A stretch of DNA of 10,390 nucleotides from Bdellovibrionales bacterium (GTDB lineage: Bacteria > Bdellovibrionota > Bdellovibrionia > Bdellovibrionales > JAMPXM01): NCBI GenBank assembly GCA_005792225.1, contig SXSP01000356.1, positions 1 through 10,390 on the forward strand, in the 5' to 3' direction. This document shows, one piece after another, positions 1 through 6,254 of this stretch. A program made the position numbers and the translations under genes. Under the pieces are notes generated by a model, which saw nothing but the letters and a program-made list of their open reading frames with translations, was not told where the DNA came from and did not search any database. Position 1 is the stretch's first letter. Every line of letters begins with the position of its first letter.

Positions 1-1
1 G

Positions 2-238
2 ATTCCGCCGTATACCGATCAAATGTACAAACAACTCGCGGATCGGGGAGTGAAGAAGCTCGCCGTCGTTTGCCCGGCCTTCGTTTCGGACTGCCTCGAG
101 ACTCTCGAGGAGATCGGCATGCGCGGCTCCGAGGAGTTCCGCGGCTTCGGCGGCGAAGCTTGCACGCAAGTGCCCTGCCTCAACAGCGATGCGCTCTGGG
201 CGAAAGGCGTCGTGCAGATCGCCGAGCAGACGGTTTAA
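2..238 (+). CDS. hemH: Ferrochelatase, C-terminal fragment
   Basis: The frame is open from the window edge, so only the last 78 codons are present. Ferrochelatase inserts Fe2+ into protoporphyrin IX, the last step of protohaem synthesis. The fragment has the conserved C-terminal block CPAFVSDCLETLEEIG, then GFGGEACTQVPCLN, matching the end of bacterial HemH (E. coli has a CPGF-ADCLETLEEI block). The methionine at base 23 is internal, not a start. The stop is TAA at 236-238, and the next gene begins 3 bases later on the same strand, so the two are probably cotranscribed. Four cysteines lie in this tail. Two belong to the common CP-F---C motif and one is frequent in the family, so they do not by themselves show an iron-sulphur site. 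The family assignment is secure; the catalytic residues lie outside the window. Confidence 0.93.
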   Translation: MPPYTDQMYKQLADRGVKKLAVVCPAFVSDCLETLEEIGMRGSEEFRGFGGEACTQVPCLNSDALWAKGVVQIAEQTV

Positions 239-241
239 AAA

Positions 242-1156
242 ATGCGTTTTCCACCAATAGATCCTTTTCGTTTTGGCCTTCTTCCTATGGAAGACGGAAG
301 CGAAATTCACTACGAATGCTCCGGAAATCCAAAAGGGGAGCCTGCCCTCTTTCTTCACGGCGGGCCTGGAGCAGGCGTGATGACGGGATACCGTCGTTAC
401 TTCAATCCCCAACGTTACTTCATCGTGTCCCTGGATCAGCGCGGTTGTGGCCGCAGTCGGCCGAATGTCGCCGACGATGTGACCTCGCTCAAGAGCAACA
501 CGACTTCTATCCTGATTCAGGATCTGGAAGCACTTCGCTCCTTCCTCAAAGTTGAAAAGTGGCTAGTAGCGGGAATGTCTTGGGGCACCACGCTCGCCAT
601 CGCATACGCTGTTGCTCATCCCTCTAGGGTTCAACGGCTTGTACTCGCGGCTGTCACGACGACCACCCGTGAGGAAGTCGAATGGATCACCGAGGGAGTG
701 CGAATTTATTTTCCAGATGCATGGCACAGGTTTTCGGCGGCGTCGGGTGCTCAGGTTGGCGAGAGGCTGGTCGATGCATATTATCGCAGGATCACCTCGG
801 CAGATGCCGACGATCGGGCGAGGGCTGCACGTTCATGGTGCGAATGGGAAGACAGTCATGTCGCGCTCGATCCCAACTTCGTCAGTGATCCGCGCTTCCG
901 TGATCCGCGCTTCCGATTGCAATTTGCGACACTCGTTACTCATTATCGGAAGCACGCGGCTTTTCTCTCGCCTCTCACCGTGCTTCCACGGGTACCTGCA
1001 ACTTTGATACACGGCGGGCTTGACGTGAGTTCTCCGTCGTCGGTTCCTCGCGAGCTTCACGCGCGCTGGCCAGAAAGTGAACTCTTCCTCGTAGAAGACG
1101 AAGGTCATGTCGGTGAGAAGATGATCGCAAAGTTCATGGAATCTATTGCGCGCTAG
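242..1156 (+). CDS. pip: Proline iminopeptidase (alpha/beta hydrolase, S33 family)
   Basis: A 304-residue cytoplasmic serine peptidase of the prolyl aminopeptidase family, which removes N-terminal proline from peptides. Visible signatures are the N-terminal PPIDPF segment, the oxyanion-hole motif HGGPGAG (residues 39-45), DQRGCGRS (65-72), and the nucleophile elbow GMSWGTT with Ser113. Asp261 in HGGLD and His289 in EDEGHVG complete the likely triad. WCEWE ends at Glu203, the position that in family structures helps bind the substrate amino terminus. Length is close to the usual 310-320. The ATG lies 3 bases after the hemH stop and has no convincing Shine-Dalgarno sequence, which suggests translational coupling to hemH. 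A perfect 15-bp tandem duplication falls inside the gene at 886-915. The stop overlaps the stop of the convergent DUF72 gene. A broader esterase role within the same fold cannot be excluded. Confidence 0.9.
   Translation: MRFPPIDPFRFGLLPMEDGSEIHYECSGNPKGEPALFLHGGPGAGVMTGYRRYFNPQRYFIVSLDQRGCGRSRPNVADDVTSLKSNTTSILIQDLEALRSFLKVEKWLVAGMSWGTTLAIAYAVAHPSRVQRLVLAAVTTTTREEVEWITEGVRIYFPDAWHRFSAASGAQVGERLVDAYYRRITSADADDRARAARSWCEWEDSHVALDPNFVSDPRFRDPRFRLQFATLVTHYRKHAAFLSPLTVLPRVPATLIHGGLDVSSPSSVPRELHARWPESELFLVEDEGHVGEKMIAKFMESIAR
886..915 (+). repeat. Perfect 15-bp tandem duplication inside pip
   Basis: The 15-mer TGATCCGCGCTTCCG at 886-900 is repeated exactly at 901-915. It encodes a doubled DPRFR-DPRFR, while family members normally carry a single DPRF-like motif here. 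The identical copies and preserved frame point to a recent in-frame duplication that adds five residues. Confidence 0.9.
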
Positions 1157-2061
1157 AAAAATCCAAGCTGCTCGCCCTGATTCATCGGTTCCCAATTCTT
1201 CAGGCTCAGTCCGCATGCGGGATTGAGCTGATCAATGAATTTTGCGATGAGATCGGGCGCCGTCGTGTCTCCTGGTTGGTGGATGAAGAATTCGACTTCT
1301 TCCAAACCGAGCTTCAACCAACTTTGCAACCGTGCGATCCAATCGGAGATGCGGACGTCATCCGTGGGATGAAGATCATTTCCGATCAGCCGCACCATCA
1401 AGCGTGGGGTCGGGAGTGAGAGATGCAAAACATCTCTTCGGCCCGCGACATCCGTGATCACGACGTGTGCTCCCGCCGTTTGCATGAGATCGTAGTATTC
1501 ATCCCGCAACCGATGTTCGCGGAAAAACGCGGGATGCCTGACTTCGACCGCGATCGAGAATCCGGCCGGGAGTTGTTTCAAAAATCTCGCGAGGTCACCT
1601 AAATCTTCAGGCGCAAAGGTCGGCGGAAGTTGTAGAAACGACATTCCCAACCGGTTACCCAAACCCATGACGGCACCCACGAACTCTTTCACCAGGCTTT
1701 CGCGGCCCGAAAGCGGGAAGTGATGGGAGATCTCCTGGGGAAACTTCGGGCAAAACCGAAATCCTTCGGGGGTTGTCGCCTGCCATCTCTCAATGGTCTC
1801 TCGATCCGGTATGCGGTAGTGGGTGGTGTTGAGTTCGATGGAGTTAAACTGCCGGGCGTAGTGCGACAGGAAATCCTTAGGCCCCGTACCGTTGGGGTAG
1901 ACTTTTCCGAGCCAGGTTTTCGCTCCCCAGACCGGGGCGCCCACTCCAAATCTTTTCAAACCATGACCCCGTTTCAGGGCCTGAATCGTTCTGGGGTCAT
2001 CCTGAGGAAGTTTGAACTCGATGTGAGCTAACTCAGATGGCAAAACCTTCCCAAATTCCAC
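1153..2061 (-). CDS. DUF72 family protein (YecE-like TIM barrel)
   Basis: A 302-residue protein of the DUF72 family, a TIM-barrel family of uncertain biochemical role. Family blocks in order are FGVGAPVWGAKTWLGKVYPNG (residues about 38-58), HYARQFNSIELNTTHYRIPD, GFRFCPKFPQEISHH, FLQLPPTFAPE, AVEVRHPAFF and EFFIHQ near the end. I chose GTG at 2059-2061 as the start. It yields VEFGKVLP, matching the MEFG-type beginning of relatives, and it sits five bases behind GGGGGTGATC, nearly the full anti-Shine-Dalgarno complement. The frame can be extended to TTG at 2112 (319 residues), but those 17 residues look unlike the family and lack a ribosome site. The gene converges on pip with stops sharing CTAG at 1153-1156, and diverges from the efflux operon. 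No substrate can be inferred. Confidence 0.85.
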   Translation of the reverse strand: MEFGKVLPSELAHIEFKLPQDDPRTIQALKRGHGLKRFGVGAPVWGAKTWLGKVYPNGTGPKDFLSHYARQFNSIELNTTHYRIPDRETIERWQATTPEGFRFCPKFPQEISHHFPLSGRESLVKEFVGAVMGLGNRLGMSFLQLPPTFAPEDLGDLARFLKQLPAGFSIAVEVRHPAFFREHRLRDEYYDLMQTAGAHVVITDVAGRRDVLHLSLPTPRLMVRLIGNDLHPTDDVRISDWIARLQSWLKLGLEEVEFFIHQPGDTTAPDLIAKFIDQLNPACGLSLKNWEPMNQGEQLGFF

Positions 2062-2071
2062 GATCACCCCC
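2062..2071 (-). promoter_or_regulatory. Ribosome-binding site fixing the DUF72 GTG start
   Basis: On the minus strand this reads GGGGGTGATC, one mismatch from GGAGGTGATC, the complement of the 16S rRNA tail. The G-run ends five bases before the GTG at 2061, so it favours that codon over the upstream TTG at 2112. Confidence 0.7.
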
Positions 2072-2156
2072 AAGGTGACACCAAAGATCTGATCTCGATC
2101 CCAAGCCGTCAAGGTGGTTGCGATTTAACCCGTTTCGCGGTAGGACGCTTTGCATC

Positions 2157-2162
2157 AGGAGA
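2157..2162 (+). promoter_or_regulatory. Ribosome-binding site fixing the adaptor start
   Basis: AGGAGA lies 6 bases before the ATG at 2169. The upstream in-frame ATG at 2118 has no comparable site and would add 17 charged residues in front of an otherwise normal signal peptide, so the start is placed at 2169. Confidence 0.8.
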
Positions 2163-2168
2163 CATCAA

Positions 2169-3074
2169 ATGACCTCAAGGACATCCGTTTCGAACGCTCG
2201 AGCCGCCGCCCTTAGTTTAGCTCTCTTCCTCCTGTGCCCATTCGCTTCGGCGGCGATCCAAAAAAAACCGATTGTGTTTACAAAGTCGATTCAGTTGATC
2301 GAACTCTCCGAGACTCTCACTTACCCGGCGCGGGTTGAGCCTCGCATTCGGGCCTCGGTCGTCGCGGAAAACGACGGAGTCGTGACCAAGATTCGGGCGC
2401 CCCTCGGGAATACGGTGAAGGCCGGTTCTCCAATCCTGGTCATTCGCAACACAGATCCTGTTTATCAATATTCGCCGATGGTGGTCACGAGCCCGGTGGC
2501 CGGCGTTGTCAGCCGCGTGGAAGTCACCGAAGGAAGCCGCGTCGCTCGCGGCGATAAACTCGTGATGGTGACGGATCCAGATCAAGTTCGAGTCGTCGTT
2601 GAAGTCACGGCTCAAGATGTCGCCTCGATCAAGCCGGGCCTTCAGGCTGAACTCAAAATGGCGGGCCAAGAAGATGGCCTGAAAGTTCGTGTGCGCGGAA
2701 TCAGCCCCTTCGTTGATCCCGCGACCGGAACCGCATCGTGCGAACTGGAGTTGGATCGAAAGGCTTCGAAGAAGTCGCTTCCCCCTCTGGGTGTCATTGG
2801 ACGCGTTCTCTTCAAGGTCAACGTTCGGAATGGAGTTTCGATTCCTGACGCCGCGATCACGTACCGTGGAAAAGAGCCGTTTGTTCGCGTCGTCGCCGAC
2901 GGGAAGGCGAAGCTCGTCCCTGTGAAGATCGGCCGTAAAGAGGCGGGACAAGTGGAAGTCTTAAAGGGCCTCAAGGCCGGTGACGAACTCGTTGAACGCT
3001 CAAGCGGCTTCGTTGCGGACGGAGAAGCCGTCGAAGTCCAGCAGTCGAACAAAAAAGAAAAAGACGCGGTCTGA
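2169..3074 (+). CDS. RND efflux periplasmic adaptor (membrane fusion protein), hairpin-less
   Basis: A 301-residue periplasmic adaptor that should link the RND pump encoded next to the outer-membrane channel. Residues 1-28 form a Sec signal peptide (charged start, hydrophobic AAALSLALFLLCPF, cleavage after FASA). No lipobox cysteine is suitably placed, so it is probably soluble. Two lipoyl half-motifs follow: NDGVVTKIRAPLGNTVKAG (residues 68-86) and SPVAGVVSRVEVTEGSRV (108-125). A beta-barrel region (about 137-215, including GTASCELEL) and a membrane-proximal domain (about 216-290, with IPDAAI and GLKAGDELV) come next, then a lysine-rich tail. The two lipoyl halves are joined by only about ten residues, so the usual coiled-coil hairpin is absent. 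The gene stop is 9 bases before the pump ATG. A promoter for the operon would lie in the 107-bp gap behind the DUF72 gene; the best match there (TTGCGA at 2118, TAGGAC at 2141) is weak. Confidence 0.88.
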   Translation: MTSRTSVSNARAAALSLALFLLCPFASAAIQKKPIVFTKSIQLIELSETLTYPARVEPRIRASVVAENDGVVTKIRAPLGNTVKAGSPILVIRNTDPVYQYSPMVVTSPVAGVVSRVEVTEGSRVARGDKLVMVTDPDQVRVVVEVTAQDVASIKPGLQAELKMAGQEDGLKVRVRGISPFVDPATGTASCELELDRKASKKSLPPLGVIGRVLFKVNVRNGVSIPDAAITYRGKEPFVRVVADGKAKLVPVKIGRKEAGQVEVLKGLKAGDELVERSSGFVADGEAVEVQQSNKKEKDAV

Positions 3075-3083
3075 GGAATCTGA

Positions 3084-6000
3084 ATGTCCAATTTGTATCG
3101 TTCCCCGCTTCGTGTTTACCTAGCGCTGGTCGTTCTTTCGCTCATCGGAATCGTGAGCGCGGTTCAGCTTCCCATTTCGCTTTTCCCGAATAGCTCCAAA
3201 CCCAAGATATCTCTCTGCGTGGGAACAAACTTGGCTCCCGAAACCTTTCTCCGCAATTACGGAGAAACGATCGAGAATCAACTGAAGGCGATTCGTCGTG
3301 GACCGATGGCGGTCGAGAAGGTGAGTGCGCGGTACCGCCCCAAACGCTCATGCTTTGAGACTGAATTCAATTGGGGCGGAGATCCCGATGAAGCTTTACG
3401 CGAAATGCGTAACGTGGCCGCCAATATCAGAGGCTTTCTTCCGGAAGAATCGCGAGATCAAATCAACGTTTATGGGCGTGGAAACTCCGGCGGTTTTTTG
3501 GCGCTCAGTTTCTACAGCGAACAACGAAGCCTCACGGAACTCTTCGCCATCCTCGAGCCCGTCATCGTGCCGAAGCTGAGCTCGGTTCACGACGCACAGG
3601 ATCCTCAGCTTTATAATCCGCAAAAGAATCAGGTCCTGGTCGAACTCCGCCCCGAGGCGCTCGCGAGTTTCGAACTCCTGCCGGCCCAAATCGCCCGGGC
3701 GATCGAACAAGCGCTTGAATCCTACGGCGGCGGTTCGCTCACTCAGGCGAGTGGAAACCTGGTCCTCGATTTCCCGCGATCGGTTCATTCCCTGGATGAT
3801 TTGAAGCAGCTGCAAATCCCGACGGGCTCGGGGAGAAGTGTGAGCCTCGGGGATCTCGCGCACATTGATCTCAGCGTGCCGCTTGATTCAACCCAAGTGT
3901 TCAAGACGAGCGGCACATCGAGCTTGATCCTCGTTGCCTCTCCGAAGCCCGGCGGAAACGTGAAGTCGATGGCGGAAGAAATCAAAGCGATCGTTGAAAC
4001 GTCGCTGAAGACTCTTCCCAAGGATATTCAATACCGTATCATCGTGGATCCTTCGGAGTTCATCCGTTCAGCCGTCGGCAACGTCGGTAAAGAAGTCGCG
4101 ATCGCGGCGGGTCTTGCCGTCTTCGTCTTGTTTCTCTTCGTCGGAAACATAAAGAACGTAGCGACCGCCGCCATTGAAATCCCATTGAGTCTCGTTCTCG
4201 CGTTCATTCTCATGCGGATGAGCAATATGAACTTGAATCTCATATCGCTCGGAGGTCTTGCGCTCTCCGCCGGCATGAACGTTGACGCTTCCGTCGTCGT
4301 CATGGAAAACATCTTCCGCCACTTTGAAGAGCGCCGCGGAGAATCCCTCTCTTACGAAGAACGCTTTCAGCTGATCGCGAAGGCGGTCAAAGAAGTTCAG
4401 TTTTCGGTCATCGCAAGTACGATCGCTTCGCTCGTCGTCTTTCTGCCCCTCGCATTTACGAGTGATCTCACGTACGCGATCCTCGGGGATCTCGCCAAAG
4501 CCGTCGTGTTCTCGCACGGCTTCTCTGCGATCGTGGCCCTCATCCTCGTACCGACGATTCGCCTCCATCTCATGAAAGACGGGATGGCCCACGAAAAACC
4601 TTCGATTCTTGAAGGGCCGCTCCAGAAGCTCGAGACCGCGTACGCGAATGCGCTCGGCAGATACCTCACGATGCCGGTTGTGCGTCGCTCGGTCGCCGCC
4701 GCCATCGTCGCGCTGTTGATTGTTCTCGTTACGATCGTGGCTCCGAGGCTTCCGCGCGAGATCATCGGCAAACCCGACACGGATTGGATCGACGTCAATC
4801 TGAACACCAGCGGCAACACGATGATCCGCCAAATGGAAGCTCAAACCGACTTGGTCGAGCAAGATCTCGTTCAAGCACTAGGCGACCGAGTTCTCTACAC
4901 GTTCACCGAAGTTTACCGCGCGGATAGTGCCACCGTGATGTTGCGCCTGCGAAACAAAAAGGAGATGGAGAAGACTCTCGCGGAACTCTCCGAGAAATTC
5001 TCAAACACACCCGACATCACCTATGAGTTTGAACCTTGGAATCCGGCGGAACTGCCCCTGCCCGAGCCTCCAGATTACCTCGTCTCCGTTCGCGGAACGA
5101 ATCTGGAATCGATGGCCGAGACAACCCGAGATCTCGTCACGCAATTTCAAGAGCAAAAGATATTCGCGCGGGTGAGCTCCGACCCCTTCCTCGGAAAAGA
5201 AGAGAGCTTGAGATTACGCCCCCGGATGGATCAATGGATGCTCCTCTCAGCCGAAAACCGCGGATTCTCGGTATCGGGTCTGGCCGATCTCACGCGTACG
5301 GCGACGGCCGGCCAAAGGGTTGCGGAATTTGATTTAAAGGGCGAGAAGATGGGAATCTTCATGCGCTTTCCGGAGAATTACGCGAGCACTCCGGAGGAAC
5401 TCGGAGCTCTGCCCATCGGGGTTGGTTCGCGCATTCTTCCTCTAAAGGCTCTCGCGTCCATTTCGCTCGAGCCCAGCTCGCCGCCCATCTTGCGAGAAAA
5501 CGGACGCGAAGCTTTCCTCGTCAAGGCCAACGCGAATCCCGGAGACAAGGCGGGGCTCAAGGAGTCCATCGCCAAGGCAAACGAGTTCATTAAGAACTGG
5601 TCGAAGCGCCCGGCGAATCTTCAGGCGGAAGCCTCCGCCCAACCGTCATCGAACGCGCTCGCGGCGGCAACCACCGCGAAGGCCGCTCCGATCTTGCAAA
5701 TCGAAGATTCTCAAATGGAACTCAACAGTGCTCTTCGCCAACTCGTGATTGCGGTGAGTTTGTCGGTCGCGCTCATCTTCCTGACCATGGTGTTTCAGTT
5801 CGGCAGCATCATGAATTCGCTGCTTGTTCTCGTCGCGGTTCCGCTCGGGTTCATTGGCGTTCTGATTTCGTTGTTTGTTTTCCAGAGCACTTTGTCTCTC
5901 AACTCGATGTTGGGCGTGATCCTGCTCAATGGTCTCGCCGTGGCGAATTCGATCATTCTCGTTGATTTCCTCCAGCGCAAAGTCAAAGAGGGCATGGCGC

Positions 6001-6254
6001 CGCATTTGGCAGCCGTCGAAGTGGCCCGCGTACGTCTCAGACCCATCCTTATGACGTCACTCACGACCGGACTCGGCATGCTGCCGATCGCGCTCGGATT
6101 CGGTGAAGGCGGAAAAATCCTTCAACCCCTCGGGATCGCCGTCGCCGGCGGTCTTGGGTTTTCCATGGTCACGACGCTCTTCCTCGTTCCCTCACTTCAG
6201 GTGAGCTGGCTCGAATGGCGAGCAAAGCGAGGAGTCGAGGTTCATCATGCATAA
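3084..6254 (+). CDS. RND superfamily efflux permease
   Basis: A 1056-residue inner-membrane pump of usual family length. It has a TM1 (residues about 9-29), a first periplasmic loop to about 336, TM2-TM6 (about 338-490), TM7 (about 533-552), a second large loop, and TM8-TM12 (about 885-1040). In TM4 the motif GMNVDASVVVMEN has Asp401 followed by Ala402, where AcrB has two aspartates. In TM10, GLAVANSIILVDF has Ala954 where AcrB has the relay lysine. TM11 begins with RLRPILMTS. Single-aspartate, lysine-free relays are known in the SwrC/YerP-type branch, so it probably still uses proton motive force. An alanine-rich stretch (residues 844-869) precedes TM8. GAGGA overlapping the adaptor stop serves as the ribosome site. 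The substrate (drug, lipid or other) cannot be told from sequence. Confidence 0.92.
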   Translation: MSNLYRSPLRVYLALVVLSLIGIVSAVQLPISLFPNSSKPKISLCVGTNLAPETFLRNYGETIENQLKAIRRGPMAVEKVSARYRPKRSCFETEFNWGGDPDEALREMRNVAANIRGFLPEESRDQINVYGRGNSGGFLALSFYSEQRSLTELFAILEPVIVPKLSSVHDAQDPQLYNPQKNQVLVELRPEALASFELLPAQIARAIEQALESYGGGSLTQASGNLVLDFPRSVHSLDDLKQLQIPTGSGRSVSLGDLAHIDLSVPLDSTQVFKTSGTSSLILVASPKPGGNVKSMAEEIKAIVETSLKTLPKDIQYRIIVDPSEFIRSAVGNVGKEVAIAAGLAVFVLFLFVGNIKNVATAAIEIPLSLVLAFILMRMSNMNLNLISLGGLALSAGMNVDASVVVMENIFRHFEERRGESLSYEERFQLIAKAVKEVQFSVIASTIASLVVFLPLAFTSDLTYAILGDLAKAVVFSHGFSAIVALILVPTIRLHLMKDGMAHEKPSILEGPLQKLETAYANALGRYLTMPVVRRSVAAAIVALLIVLVTIVAPRLPREIIGKPDTDWIDVNLNTSGNTMIRQMEAQTDLVEQDLVQALGDRVLYTFTEVYRADSATVMLRLRNKKEMEKTLAELSEKFSNTPDITYEFEPWNPAELPLPEPPDYLVSVRGTNLESMAETTRDLVTQFQEQKIFARVSSDPFLGKEESLRLRPRMDQWMLLSAENRGFSVSGLADLTRTATAGQRVAEFDLKGEKMGIFMRFPENYASTPEELGALPIGVGSRILPLKALASISLEPSSPPILRENGREAFLVKANANPGDKAGLKESIAKANEFIKNWSKRPANLQAEASAQPSSNALAAATTAKAAPILQIEDSQMELNSALRQLVIAVSLSVALIFLTMVFQFGSIMNSLLVLVAVPLGFIGVLISLFVFQSTLSLNSMLGVILLNGLAVANSIILVDFLQRKVKEGMAPHLAAVEVARVRLRPILMTSLTTGLGMLPIALGFGEGGKILQPLGIAVAGGLGFSMVTTLFLVPSLQVSWLEWRAKRGVEVHHA

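Noticed and set aside
68..180. Four cysteines in the ferrochelatase tail as a possible [2Fe-2S] site
   Set aside because: Two cysteines belong to the widespread CP-F---C motif and a third, in the PCLN segment, is common in the family. The spacing does not match a cluster pattern I can defend, and most of the protein is missing.
2062..2100. Four GATC sites in about 40 bp of the divergent region before the efflux operon, suggesting methylation control
   Set aside because: GATC is very frequent throughout this window, including inside genes, and no Dam enzyme or regulator is visible, so the cluster is not convincing.
2118..2168. Upstream ATG for the adaptor
   Set aside because: It lacks a ribosome site and adds a charged, non-hydrophobic extension, while ATG at 2169 has AGGAGA at proper spacing and starts a normal signal peptide.
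2217..2951. 244-codon minus-strand frame opposite the adaptor
   Set aside because: It is antisense to the clear adaptor gene, rich in Arg, Asp, Asn and His, and has no ribosome site or recognisable motif.
4068..4874. Long open frame of 268 codons on the minus strand
   Set aside because: It lies wholly antisense to conserved membrane segments of the RND pump, and its product is rich in Arg, His, Asp and Glu without any domain pattern. It is a codon-bias shadow.
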